In this document: one piece after another, positions 1 through 9,165 of the stretch
Numbering within the stretch: position 1 is the first letter of the stretch
Layout: every line of letters begins with the position of its first letter
Source: Bifidobacterium vansinderenii
Lineage (GTDB): Bacteria > Actinomycetota > Actinomycetes > Actinomycetales > Bifidobacteriaceae
Assembly (NCBI RefSeq): GCF_002234915.1
Contig: NZ_NEWD01000030.1
Span: 1 to 35,116, forward strand
Direction: 5' to 3'
Length of the DNA: 35,116 bases
Made by a program: the position numbers and the translations under genes
The notes under the pieces: generated by a model
Told to the model about the DNA's origin: nothing
The model's database searches: none
The model's input: only the letters and a program-made list of their open reading frames with translations

Positions 1-111
1 GTGGGCCTGGCCGGCGTGGATCCGGAGACCGCGGTGAACGAGGCCGAGAACCCGGAGCCGCAGGCCCCGGCCGAGCCCTCCCCCACCACCATCGATCCCG
101 AGATCCTGTAA
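1..111 (+). CDS. C-terminal end of an unidentified protein (partial)
   Basis: The frame is open from the window edge to a TAA at 109-111 and encodes 36 residues. The tail is acidic and proline/alanine rich, with several Pro-Glu pairs, and ends in IDPEIL. This looks like the flexible end of a larger protein, and no conserved domain is left to identify it. A hairpin lies 20 bases after the stop. The DnaA-box cluster that follows might suggest a replication-related gene, but nothing in the residues shows this. Confidence 0.6.
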   Translation: MGLAGVDPETAVNEAENPEPQAPAEPSPTTIDPEIL

Positions 112-131
112 GGAGCAGGTTCACACGCTTT

Positions 132-155
132 GGCTCCCCTTTTCGGAGGGGAGCC
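132..155 (+). terminator. hairpin, probable terminator of the upstream gene
   Basis: A perfect 9-bp stem (GGCTCCCCT / AGGGGAGCC) closes a 6-base loop 20 bases after the stop codon of the first gene. No T-run follows, so it is a terminator-like hairpin and not a textbook intrinsic terminator. The arm resembles one hairpin of the REP-like family found elsewhere in the window. Confidence 0.5.
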
Positions 156-227
156 TATGTATGGGCTCTGTGTTCTGTTTACCATGGCGTAACTTTGATC
201 GAACGTAATCCCCAGCTCTGCACGTAC

Positions 228-344
228 TTATCCACTATCTGTGGATAGAAATTCGGAGTTATCCACATTTTGGGCGTGTCTCAGTGGATAATCCACTCAC
301 TTTTCCACATCATGGGGATAACTATGTGGAAAACATGGGGATAA
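228..344. other. cluster of DnaA-box-like 9-mers (origin-like or titration site)
   Basis: Within 117 bases there is one perfect DnaA box (TTATCCACA, 259-267). At least seven more 9-mers, on both strands, differ from it by one base: 228-236, 240-248, 283-291, 301-309, 313-321, 325-333 and 336-344. The surrounding spacer (112-533) has no gene and is AT-richer than its neighbours. Such density is typical of oriC or a DnaA-titrating locus. No dnaA or dnaN is visible, so the role as an origin is inferred. Confidence 0.6.
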
Positions 345-410
345 ATCAGCGCGCTTCATCGTCGAAGTTGCCAACATCCAAATTTATGATATAGATCACA
401 TCTCACTCAA

Positions 411-433
411 ATCGAACATTTTCCATGTTCGAT
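411..433. promoter_or_regulatory. inverted repeat upstream of the two-gene unit
   Basis: The 9-bp arms ATCGAACAT / ATGTTCGAT are perfect and separated by 5 bases. Further CGAACGT-type half sites occur near 199-206 and, inverted, near 449-455. The spacing between the CGAAC and GTTCG halves (9 bases) is too large for the usual actinobacterial LexA box (4 bases). It may be an operator for the small two-gene unit that starts at 534, but no promoter is clear. Confidence 0.35.
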
Positions 434-533
434 TTTCGGCGTTTCTCACGTTCGACCACATTGGCCGGTTTTCTTCCATCCACATCGACATCTCCGTAGA
501 GTCACGATCACCGACAACCAATGGAGGTGATCA

Positions 534-836
534 ATGCACTACGACAACGCCGGGAACACACTTCCGGAAGAACCCGACGAGCCACTGATCCTCCCGTCCG
601 CATTCAAGCATGGCGTATCGGAAAACGATATCCTGCATGCTTGGCGAATGGCACGAGGACCAGTGGACGTCAACTATCATCGAGACCCACCCACCTATAT
701 GTACGTAGGGCCGGGAGTTTCGGGAGCAGTCTGGTATGAAATCGGAACCGCATCCCGCGCCGGCTATGATCAGGAGCTAATAGTCCACGCCATGAAGGCG
801 CGAAAGAGCTACCTCAGAAAGGAGGGGCTGCGATGA
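534..836 (+). CDS. small protein, putative toxin of a toxin-antitoxin-like pair
   Basis: This 100-residue protein starts at the ATG at 534, directly behind an almost perfect Shine-Dalgarno run (GGAGGTGATC, 523-532). That run excludes the frame starting at 521. The order of elements, a KHGVS segment near residues 25-29, a central VGPG/EIG strand region and a C-terminal HAMKAR segment, resembles small BrnT-like toxins and unnamed actinobacterial proteins that precede a helix-turn-helix partner. The stop overlaps the next start (ATGA), so the pair is translationally coupled. The toxin role is inferred from size, layout and weak family resemblance; it could instead be a small regulatory or phage-derived protein. 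Confidence 0.6.
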   Translation: MHYDNAGNTLPEEPDEPLILPSAFKHGVSENDILHAWRMARGPVDVNYHRDPPTYMYVGPGVSGAVWYEIGTASRAGYDQELIVHAMKARKSYLRKEGLR

Positions 837-1141
837 GATTCAACGAACTCCCCAAAGACGAACAGGACGCGCTCGCTTCCTACGGTTACGAAATCGCAGC
901 CGAAATGGAAGCCAAAACCGAACCAGACGAAGGAGATCCGACGCTCGATCCGCGTTGGGATCCGACTCGGGAGCTTCGCCGACTTGGTTCCCAACGCCGT
1001 GAACTCGATCGCGAGATCGAACGCATCGTTGCGGCGAGCAGACATCGTGGGCAATCCTGGACTACCATCGGCAACGCTCTCGGGGTCACCGCCGAAGCCG
1101 CACGTCGGCGATACGAGCCTCAGCGACTTCAGGAGGCCTGA
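833..1141 (+). CDS. helix-turn-helix protein, putative antitoxin partner
   Basis: This 102-residue protein starts at the ATG at 833, inside the stop of the preceding gene, with AAGGAGG seven bases upstream. Residues 1-60 are highly charged and probably helical. The C-terminal segment (about 70-95: SWTTIGNALGVTAEAARRR) has the form of a helix-turn-helix of the AEIG-ALGVSRQAA type found in many actinobacterial regulators. Toxin-antitoxin pairs often have a DNA-binding antitoxin, which fits a role in neutralising the first protein and repressing the unit. An inverted repeat with 10-bp arms (1186-1195 / 1231-1240) follows. Confidence 0.6.
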   Translation: MRFNELPKDEQDALASYGYEIAAEMEAKTEPDEGDPTLDPRWDPTRELRRLGSQRRELDREIERIVAASRHRGQSWTTIGNALGVTAEAARRRYEPQRLQEA

Positions 1142-1185
1142 TCGGCAACCCGGCTCCCCATTCAGCCCCAGCCCGACGCCTCTTC

Positions 1186-1240
1186 CCGGTCCCGGACGAA
1201 TATGGAAATGTACAAAATGACCGCATCCAACCGGGACCGG
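1186..1240. repeat. inverted repeat between the two-gene unit and the MATE gene
   Basis: Perfect 10-bp arms CCGGTCCCGG / CCGGGACCGG enclose 35 bases. It lies 45 bases after the stop of the HTH gene and 64 bases before the MATE start. It may end transcription of the first unit or act as an operator for the pump. There is no T-run. Confidence 0.4.
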
Positions 1241-1304
1241 TAATACCATGGGCGGAGCACGTTTGCGTGGGTGAGTTTGCGAGTCTGTGAGTCGGGAGGG
1301 GATT

Positions 1305-2678
1305 ATGGGGCAGGAACAGGACGAACTCGACGAGCGGGGAGGCCGGACCGAACAGGCCGAGAGGGGCGGAACCGCGCGAAAGCTGGCTGCGCTGGCCATT
1401 CCCACGTTCGGGCAGCTGATCGCCGAGCCCACGTTCATTCTGATCGACACGGCCATCGTGGGGCATATCGGCGACGCCTCGCTGGCAGGACTTTCGATCG
1501 GATCCACCATCATCCTCACGGCCGTGGGCCTGTGCATATTCCTCGCCTACTCCACCACGGCGCAGGTGGCGCATCTGCTCGGCGCAGGCAGGCGGCGCGA
1601 GGGACTGCAGGCCGGCATTGACGGTCTCTGGCTCGCCCTGCTGATCGGAGCGGTGCTCGGAATCGGGCTCTTCACGTTCGCGGAACCCCTATGCTACGCG
1701 CTCGGGGGACGCGGCGCCGTGCTCGATCAGGCCGTCACCTACACCCGGGCCGTGGTACTCGGCGCTCCCGGCATGCTGCTCGTCTACGCGGCCAACGGCA
1801 TCTTCCGCGGCCTGCAGAAAGTGCGCATCACGCTGATCGCGGCGGTGAGCGGCGCCGTGGTGAACACGCTGCTCGAGGTGCTGTTCGTGCTCGTGTTCGG
1901 CTGGGGTATCGCCGGCTCCGGTGCGGCAACGCTGATCGCGCAATGGTTCATGGGGCTGTTCCTGGTGGTGCCGGCCGTGCTCTGGGCGCGCGCCGACGGC
2001 GTAACCCTGCGGCCACAGATCGCCGGCATCATGGCGGCCGGCGGCGACGGACTGCCGCTATTCATCCGCACGCTCGCCATCCGCGCGGCCATGGTGATGA
2101 CCGTGGCGAGCGCCGCACGCATGGGCACGCACGTGCTGGCGGGATTCCAGGCGGTGAACTCCTCGTGGAACTTCGCCATGAACATGCTTGATTCCGTGGG
2201 CATCGCGGGTCAGACGCTGGTGGGCGCGGCGCTTGGAGCCCGCGACTGGAAGCGTGCCCGGGCCCTGACCCGAAGCACCGGGCGCGCCGGAGCCGTGGTG
2301 GGTCTTGGCGTGGGCGTCGCGTTCGCCGTGGTGGGTCTGGCCGCCGGGCATTTCTTCTCCCCGAACCCCGAGATCCAGCTGCTCACCGCCGTGGGCATGA
2401 TCACCATGGGCGTGTTCTTCCCGCTGCAGGGGTGGATGATGGCGCTCGACGGCATTCTGATCGGCGCGCGTGACTTCAGGTATCTGGCCGCCACCTGCAC
2501 GCTCACCGCCGTGGTGTACATCGCGGTGCTCGGTGTGCTTGTGGCGTTCGGCATTCCGCTGATTCCGGGCGATGTGGCGCGCACGGCGACGCTGTGGCTC
2601 GCGTTCAACGTGGTGCTCATGGGCGGCAGGGGTCTGGCCAACGGGCTCAGGGCCCGGTCGGACGCCTGGATGCGGTGA
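1305..2678 (+). CDS. MATE family efflux transporter (DinF-like)
   Basis: This polytopic membrane protein of 457 residues belongs to the MATE family of cation/drug antiporters, which export organic cations or drugs in exchange for Na+ or H+. Twelve hydrophobic segments run the length of the protein. The N-terminal part carries the family pattern: PTFGQLIAEPTFILIDTAIVGH near residues 30-50, followed by the SLAGLSIGSTI helix. The length is normal for the family. The frame opens with a GTG at 1287, but the ATG at 1305 has GGGAGGGG just upstream and is preferred. It is a single gene convergent with glnD. Substrate cannot be read from sequence. Confidence 0.9.
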   Translation: MGQEQDELDERGGRTEQAERGGTARKLAALAIPTFGQLIAEPTFILIDTAIVGHIGDASLAGLSIGSTIILTAVGLCIFLAYSTTAQVAHLLGAGRRREGLQAGIDGLWLALLIGAVLGIGLFTFAEPLCYALGGRGAVLDQAVTYTRAVVLGAPGMLLVYAANGIFRGLQKVRITLIAAVSGAVVNTLLEVLFVLVFGWGIAGSGAATLIAQWFMGLFLVVPAVLWARADGVTLRPQIAGIMAAGGDGLPLFIRTLAIRAAMVMTVASAARMGTHVLAGFQAVNSSWNFAMNMLDSVGIAGQTLVGAALGARDWKRARALTRSTGRAGAVVGLGVGVAFAVVGLAAGHFFSPNPEIQLLTAVGMITMGVFFPLQGWMMALDGILIGARDFRYLAATCTLTAVVYIAVLGVLVAFGIPLIPGDVARTATLWLAFNVVLMGGRGLANGLRARSDAWMR

Positions 2679-2690
2679 GGCGCGGGAGCC

Positions 2691-2822
2691 CACATTCGAC
2701 GCACTCTTGGTTTGGGAATGTAAAGAGTGCGGCGAATGTGAGGTCTGAAAATGGCGAGAAATATAGGGTTCTAGGCACAGGAGGCCGCGCACTCTTCATT
2801 GGTCTTGGCAAAGAGTGCGCGG
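2691..2822. terminator. two tandem hairpins between convergent genes
   Basis: Hairpin one has 18-bp arms with one mismatch (2691-2708 / 2723-2740). Hairpin two has perfect 12-bp arms (2785-2796 / 2811-2822). Both stems contain the same core, GCACTCTT paired with AAGAGTGC. They lie just after the MATE stop and before the glnD stop on the other strand, and probably end transcription from both sides. No T-run is present. Confidence 0.5.
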
Positions 2823-2827
2823 TGGCA

Positions 2828-2889
2828 GCCCTCCCCTCAGTCCGCCATGCGGCGGACAGCTCCCCTCCCTGAGAGGGGAGCCAGAGGGG
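2828..2889. repeat. REP-like palindromic element (copy 1)
   Basis: Two consecutive hairpins: GTCCGCC/GGCGGAC with a 4-base loop, then CTCCCCTC/GAGGGGAG. The unit reads CCCTCCCCTCAGT, stem one, AGCTCCCCTCCC, stem two. Other copies lie near 4881, 9016, 12338, 24212, 24320, 24546, 26514, 26609, 26704, 26763, 33644 and 33845. All are intergenic. Confidence 0.7.
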
Positions 2890-2951
2890 TTAGGGCGCCA
2901 GCGGGAGGGTTTGGACTCCCGACAAGAGACCGAAGGGACGGAGGCGCCCGG

Positions 2952-4796
2952 TCACGCCTTGGCGCGCACGGCGGCGGCGCGGGCGGCGGAATACATGGCG
3001 CCCACCAGGGCGGCACGCCACTTGGACCAGCCATACTTCTTGGTGATGGTCTCCCCCGCCGTCGCGCCCAGCGACGAGCCGTCGGCTCGCGTCAGGTCGA
3101 ACAGCATGTCGAGCATGATCGGATCGTTGCCCAGTCGCGCGGCCAGCTCGCTCACCGCGGCATCGTCGTCCGGGCTCTTGCCTGACGCGAAATCGGACAG
3201 GGTCAGATGCTCACGCACCAGCGTGGTCGCCATGTCGATCTGCTCCTGCGGGAAGCCCATGCGCTTCATGATCACCGGCACATGACGTGCACCCTCGGCC
3301 GCATGATCGGTGATGCGCGGACGCTTGCCGATGTCGTGCAGAATGCCAGCCATGAGCAGCACCGTGTAATGCTCGTCGTCGTAGCGCTCGCCGGTGGGCG
3401 ACGTACGCTCAAGCCGCGCGGTCACCTCGAGCATGTGCCGGTCGATGGTGTACCGGTGCGCGGCGGACACGGACGGACGGTTGCGAATGCCCAGCCATTC
3501 GGGGATCCAACGGCCCGGAATGTCAACGAAATCAAGCTCCTCCCACGTGCGCAGCAGCGCCGGACCGGTGGCGAGCAGCCGTACGAACGCGGCACGGCTG
3601 TCCGCGTCCCAGTCGCGGTCGTGGATCGGGCATCGCTTGAGGTTGGTGAGCGTGCCGGGGGCGATGGGCATGTCGTGTTCGGCTGCGGCTACGGCCACGC
3701 GCAGGGCGAGCGTGCCGTCCTTGCTCGGGTCGACGCCGGGGGCGAGCACCGCCTCGCCCTCGTGCCGCGCAACGTCGGGCGCGATCACGTCGAACGTCGG
3801 CGCCTCACGACGTCCGCCGCCACGCGGCTGGAAGATCTGGAAGAACGAGAATCGCGGCTGCTCGTGCGTGAGCGAATGCGCGGCGCGTGACGCCGTGGAG
3901 TCCAAGGCGAACGCGATGCGCCGGCCGTAGCGCGCAAGAATCGTCTGCATGTTCTCGATCGACTCGGCGGCGCGCTGATCCTCGTCGGGAATGGTCGGAT
4001 CGCTCAGACCCATCATGCGCGCCACGTCCACCTGATAGGCAGGCAGCAGCAAATTCGTGTCCTTGTTCGCGGCCAGATGGATGCAGTCGCGCACGTCGAG
4101 CAGGTGTTCCACGGCGTCGTCGTAGCTGCCGTGCGGACGGTCGGCCAGCCATGACGTGGCGAGCGCGGAGACGAGTACGGTGTCGCGCAGTCCGCCGCGC
4201 GCCTCCTTGATGTCGGGCTGGTTCAGGTAGGGCAGTTGGCCGAAACGGTCGAAGCGCTGCTTGGCGGAGTCGGTGAGCTCGGGCAGGCGTTTGCGCGCGG
4301 CCTTGCGCCAGCGTTCGAGGATCGAGTCGGCGGTCCTGCGAATCAGTTCGGTGTCACCGGCCACGGGCAGCACGTCGAGCCAGCCCATGGCGGCGGGCAG
4401 GTCACTGTCGGTGACGGCCTCGCACTGCTGGCGCGTGCGTACGGAATGGTCGAGGTCGAGTCCGGAATCCCACAGCGGGTACCAGAGTTTGTCGGCGAGC
4501 GTGGTCACGTTGTGGTCGTTGATCGCGTGCGGATCGTAGATGATGACCAGGTCGAGGTCCGAGCAGGGGCCGATCTGCCGGCGGGCGAGCGAGCCGACGG
4601 CGGCGAGGCCTACGCCGTGGTCGGGCGCGTCGGAGCCCATGGATTCGAGGGCGTCGGCCCAGAGTTGTTTGAGTGATTCGAGGACGATCTCCACACGCTT
4701 GGCGCGTTTTGCGGCACCGTTTCGGTAGACGCCATCGTCGTCGGGCTGACTGACTGCCACCAGTCGTGTTTTGAGCCCATCAACCGCAGAAGCCAA
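2952..4796 (-). CDS. glnD: PII uridylyl/adenylyl-transferase GlnD, without ACT domains
   Basis: This cytoplasmic enzyme modifies and demodifies the T-loop tyrosine of PII. The nucleotidyltransferase signature GSLARRQ...SDLDLVII lies near residues 66-85. The HD domain follows, with HDIGKR near 486 and an upstream metal-binding His near 453. The start is a TTG at 4796 with AAGGAG five bases upstream. At 614 residues the protein ends soon after the HD domain, whereas E. coli GlnD (about 890) has two C-terminal ACT domains that sense glutamine; no ACT-like sequence is seen here. It lies downstream of amtB and glnB on the same strand, its expected partners, but a terminator and a 460-base spacer intervene. 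In actinobacteria the modification is often adenylylation; the sequence does not decide. Confidence 0.88.
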   Translation of the reverse strand: MASAVDGLKTRLVAVSQPDDDGVYRNGAAKRAKRVEIVLESLKQLWADALESMGSDAPDHGVGLAAVGSLARRQIGPCSDLDLVIIYDPHAINDHNVTTLADKLWYPLWDSGLDLDHSVRTRQQCEAVTDSDLPAAMGWLDVLPVAGDTELIRRTADSILERWRKAARKRLPELTDSAKQRFDRFGQLPYLNQPDIKEARGGLRDTVLVSALATSWLADRPHGSYDDAVEHLLDVRDCIHLAANKDTNLLLPAYQVDVARMMGLSDPTIPDEDQRAAESIENMQTILARYGRRIAFALDSTASRAAHSLTHEQPRFSFFQIFQPRGGGRREAPTFDVIAPDVARHEGEAVLAPGVDPSKDGTLALRVAVAAAEHDMPIAPGTLTNLKRCPIHDRDWDADSRAAFVRLLATGPALLRTWEELDFVDIPGRWIPEWLGIRNRPSVSAAHRYTIDRHMLEVTARLERTSPTGERYDDEHYTVLLMAGILHDIGKRPRITDHAAEGARHVPVIMKRMGFPQEQIDMATTLVREHLTLSDFASGKSPDDDAAVSELAARLGNDPIMLDMLFDLTRADGSSLGATAGETITKKYGWSKWRAALVGAMYSAARAAAVRAKA

Positions 4797-4880
4797 TTGT
4801 TCTCCTTAGAGGGTAGGGGTTGGAAGGTGTTTTTTGGGGTGGATTGGGATTGGAAGGTTTTAGGGATTTTAGGGACTGGA

Positions 4881-5031
4881 GCCCTCCCTCAGTCACGCTT
4901 GACGCGTGACAGCGTCCCGCAAGAATGGACGGCCTGTGGCCGGCCTTCCTTCTGGTTCGCCTGTCGGCTCACCTGAGTCCTAGAAACGCCGCTGGCATTT
5001 TCTTAACGGACTCAGCCTCCCTGGGAGGGAG
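4881..5031. repeat. REP-like element split by a ~100-bp insertion
   Basis: The first hairpin (GTCACGC/GCGTGAC, ending 4910) and the second (CTCCC/GGGAG, 5017-5031) of a REP-like unit are about 100 bases apart instead of adjacent. The intervening DNA (about 4914-5013) starts GTCCCGCAAGAA and ends TTCTTAACGGAC, an imperfect 12-bp terminal inverted repeat (9 of 12). AGC is present on both sides. The rest of the 4797-5255 spacer holds only the glnB terminator. Confidence 0.5.
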
Positions 5032-5118
5032 CACGAAGGGGAAGGGGCGGGTCGCACAGGGGCGAGAAGCCGGGAGGGAGCATGCAGGAAGCGGGGCGGA
5101 AAGTCTGGCTGCGGGTAT

Positions 5119-5153
5119 GAAAAATCCCCGTGGCGGGCGGGCCGTCACGGGGA
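5119..5153 (-). terminator. intrinsic terminator after glnB
   Basis: Read on the minus strand, the stem TCCCCGTG/CACGGGGA encloses 13 bases and is followed by five T. It lies about 100 bases after the glnB stop. It should end most amtB-glnB transcripts before glnD. Confidence 0.75.
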
Positions 5154-5255
5154 CTGTTTTCATCAATCAGAGCGGTTGTGGAAACCGTCCTGAAATCCTG
5201 ATGCGGTCGAACGGATCGCCGTCAATGCGCGGTCGAATCCGTGCGGTCGAATCCG

Positions 5256-6888
<1,633 letters not shown>

Positions 6889-7101
6889 GTCTACCTCCCT
6901 CTCTGCAGGTCGCCCGGCCCTGCACGCGCCGGGGATCCTGTCCGTTGTGGTCGGGATGCGCCCGACCGAAAGTAACCTTTTCCGGCTTTCGCGGTGTGGG
7001 AGTATGCGGTGCCGGTTGCGCGTTGTGCGCGCGTGCGGCATGCGACATACGGCCGTGAAAGCCAACGGTTGTATGAAACGACGCTTGGATTACCCGCGCA
7101 A

Positions 7102-7156
7102 TTACATAGTGTTACGGAGGTGTTAACCGGGATGGGTTTCGTTACATAGGGTAAGG
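7102..7156. promoter_or_regulatory. direct repeat in the ftsY-amtB spacer, possible operator
   Basis: TTACATAGTGTTACG (7102-7116) and TTACATAGGGTAAGG (7142-7156) share the first eight bases and are exactly 40 bases apart. They lie about 215-265 bases upstream of amtB in a spacer of 444 bases. Nitrogen regulators of the GlnR type bind GTNAC-like half sites and GTTAC occurs here, but the spacing does not match the known box well. The rest of the spacer holds the ftsY hairpin only. Confidence 0.3.
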
Positions 7157-7259
7157 CTATGGGTTTGTGATGGGGCGTGGGCGCTTGGCATCTGCGTTGA
7201 TGGCCGGATTGTGGGATGGGTGCTGTTTTTGGTCCACTATGCGAGAAGATTTGGTGTTT

Positions 7260-7309
7260 GGGGCGTCAAATTCCCGTTTTCGGGCTGATTTTCGGGAATT
7301 TAACGCCCC
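7260..7309 (-). terminator. hairpin after ftsY
   Basis: Arms of 17 bp with one mismatch (7260-7276 / 7293-7309), read GGGGCGTYAAATTCCCG, enclose 16 bases. The hairpin starts 23 bases after the ftsY stop. No T-run follows, but position and stability fit a terminator. Confidence 0.55.
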
Positions 7310-7332
7310 AAATTGCTTGCGGACGGCTCGCG

Positions 7333-8970
7333 CTAGCCGAGGATGCCGTCGACGAAGCCTTCGGGGTCGAACGGGGCCAGATCGTCGGGGCCTTCGCCGA
7401 GGCCGACGAGCTTGACGGGCACGCCCAGCGCCTTCTGCACGCTGATGACGATGCCGCCCTTGGCCGAGCCGTCGAGCTTGGTGAGCACGATGCCGGTGAT
7501 GCCGATCACCTCGGCGAACACCTTGGCCTGGGTCATGCCGTTCTGACCGGTGGTGGCGTCGAGCACGAGCAGGACCTCCTCCACGGGCAGCGTCTTCTCG
7601 GTGACGCGGCGGATCTTGCCCAGCTCGTCCATCAGGTTCGACTTGTTCTGCAGACGGCCGGCGGTGTCGATGATGAGCACGTCGGCGTTCTGCTCCTTGG
7701 CCACCTTGGCGGCCTCGAACGCGACGGATGCCGGGTCGGCGCCGTCCTTGTCGCTGCGTACGACGGGCACGCCCACACGGCTGCCCCACGTCTCCAGCTG
7801 ATCGGCAGCGGCCGCGCGGAACGTGTCGGCGGCGCCCATGACGACCTTCTTGTCCTCGGCCACGAAGAGTCGGGCGAGCTTGCCGGCGGTGGTGGTCTTG
7901 CCGGTGCCGTTCACTCCCACCATGATGATGACGGACGGGCCGGCGTCGGCCGGGCGGGGACGGGATGCGACGAGCGAACGATCCATGTCGCGGCCCACGA
8001 GGTCGAGCAGCTTCTCGCGCAGCATGGCGCGCACCGCTTCCGGGTTCTTCTCGCCGGTGATGCGGGCGTCCTTGCGCAGATCCTCGACCAGCTGCTCGCT
8101 GGCCTCCGCGCCCACGTCGGCGAGCAGGAGGGTGTCCTCCACATCCTCCCAGTCGGCCTCGGAGAGGTTGTCCTGGGTGAGGATGGAGAACAGGGCCTTG
8201 CCGAACGGGTTCGCGCTCTTGGCGAGACGTGCCTTCAGACGTTCGAAGCGGGATGCGGCCGGCTCCGGCTTGGGAGCGGCGGGTTTGGCGGGTTCCGGAG
8301 CGGGAGTCTGGGCTGCGGGCTCGGGTTCGGAGGCCTGAGCGGGCTCGGGCGCGGCCTGGGCTTCCGGCTCAGCCTGCTTCTCCTCAGGTGCCTCAGTCTC
8401 AGCTTCCGGCTTTTCCCCAGTGGCAGGCTGCTTGGCGGATTCAGAGCCCTTAGACGCCTCGGGCTCGGTCGTTTCGGCCTTGGGCTCAGACGGCGCAGGC
8501 GCGGACTCAGGCTCTGCAGCTTCGGCAGGAGTCTCTTCGGCAGCCGTCTTGGCGGCCGAGGCTTCGGACTCTTCTGCAGACTCTGCTTCAGGCTTGCTCT
8601 CAGCCTTCGCCTCAGTCTCGCCCTTCGTCTCGGCCGCAGCCTCCGGTTCGGTCGGCTGCGCCACCTTCACGGGCTGGGATTCGGGTTCGGTCTTGGATTC
8701 CGGTTCAACTGCGGTCTTGGATTCCTTGGCTTCCTCGACCGGCGATTCTTCACGGGCCTCGGCGGCGGATTTATCGGCCGCGGTCTTTTCCGCAGTTGCT
8801 GCGGTCTCAGGCTCCTCAGTCGGCTCCGACTCGACCTTCGCCGCCGGAACGGCCGGCGCCGCAACCTCGGTCGGCGTACCCGACTTCTTCTTCACTACCA
8901 CGGCAACAATGGCCGCGATGACCACCACGGCGACAACGCCGAGAATGATCCACAATGTCATTTGATCCAT
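7333..8970 (-). CDS. ftsY: signal recognition particle receptor FtsY
   Basis: FtsY is the SRP receptor GTPase that brings ribosomes making membrane and secreted proteins to the SecYEG translocon. Of 545 residues, about 5-27 form a membrane anchor (WIILGVVAVVVIAAIVAVVV). Residues about 30-245 are a very long acidic domain of Pro, Glu, Ala and Lys. The rest is the NG GTPase domain, with the P-loop GVNGTGKTTTAGKLA near 352, DTAGRLQNKSNLM, TKLDGSAKGG and GLGEGPDDLAPF. The ATG at 8970 has GGGTGGGG just upstream; the ATG at 8961 is an alternative. It precedes amtB in the same direction, but the hairpin at 7260 suggests separate transcription. Confidence 0.95.
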   Translation of the reverse strand: MDQMTLWIILGVVAVVVIAAIVAVVVKKKSGTPTEVAAPAVPAAKVESEPTEEPETAATAEKTAADKSAAEAREESPVEEAKESKTAVEPESKTEPESQPVKVAQPTEPEAAAETKGETEAKAESKPEAESAEESEASAAKTAAEETPAEAAEPESAPAPSEPKAETTEPEASKGSESAKQPATGEKPEAETEAPEEKQAEPEAQAAPEPAQASEPEPAAQTPAPEPAKPAAPKPEPAASRFERLKARLAKSANPFGKALFSILTQDNLSEADWEDVEDTLLLADVGAEASEQLVEDLRKDARITGEKNPEAVRAMLREKLLDLVGRDMDRSLVASRPRPADAGPSVIIMVGVNGTGKTTTAGKLARLFVAEDKKVVMGAADTFRAAAADQLETWGSRVGVPVVRSDKDGADPASVAFEAAKVAKEQNADVLIIDTAGRLQNKSNLMDELGKIRRVTEKTLPVEEVLLVLDATTGQNGMTQAKVFAEVIGITGIVLTKLDGSAKGGIVISVQKALGVPVKLVGLGEGPDDLAPFDPEGFVDGILG

Positions 8971-9015
8971 GTCCCCACCCTAACATCGGCGGGAGAACCG
9001 GCCTCGGTCCGCCCC

Positions 9016-9121
9016 AGCCTTCCCTGCGAGAGGAAGGCTCATTGGCAAGCCGTTCAGGACTCGTAGCATCCCCAGCCTTCCCCTTGAGGGGAAGGTGGCA
9101 GCCGAAGGCTGACGGATGAGG
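9016..9121. repeat. two REP-like elements upstream of ftsY
   Basis: A simple hairpin (AGCCTTCC/GGAAGGCT, 9016-9039) is followed by a full two-hairpin unit (about 9075-9121) in the opposite orientation to most copies. The latter is the CCTCATCCGTC...CCTTCCCCTC subtype, also seen at 26763 and 33845. The 8971-9282 spacer has no gene. Confidence 0.6.
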
Positions 9122-9127
9122 TGGAAC

Positions 9128-9165
9128 GCCGTCACAGACGGCAAACAACGATCGTCACAGACGAT
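9128..9165. repeat. two matching mini-hairpins
   Basis: GCCGTCACAGACGGC (9128-9142) and ATCGTCACAGACGAT (9151-9165) share the GTC-ACA-GAC core but have different, still fully paired, outer bases. They lie between the REP-like elements and a small membrane protein gene. Confidence 0.5.

Noticed and set aside
411-433. LexA (SOS) box
   Set aside because: The CGAAC and GTTCG halves are 9 bases apart, not the 4 expected in actinobacteria.
7216-9066. A plus-strand frame of 616 residues opposite ftsY
   Set aside because: It is Gly/Leu/Arg/Phe repetitive and is the antisense image of the Pro/Glu/Ala-rich FtsY domain.
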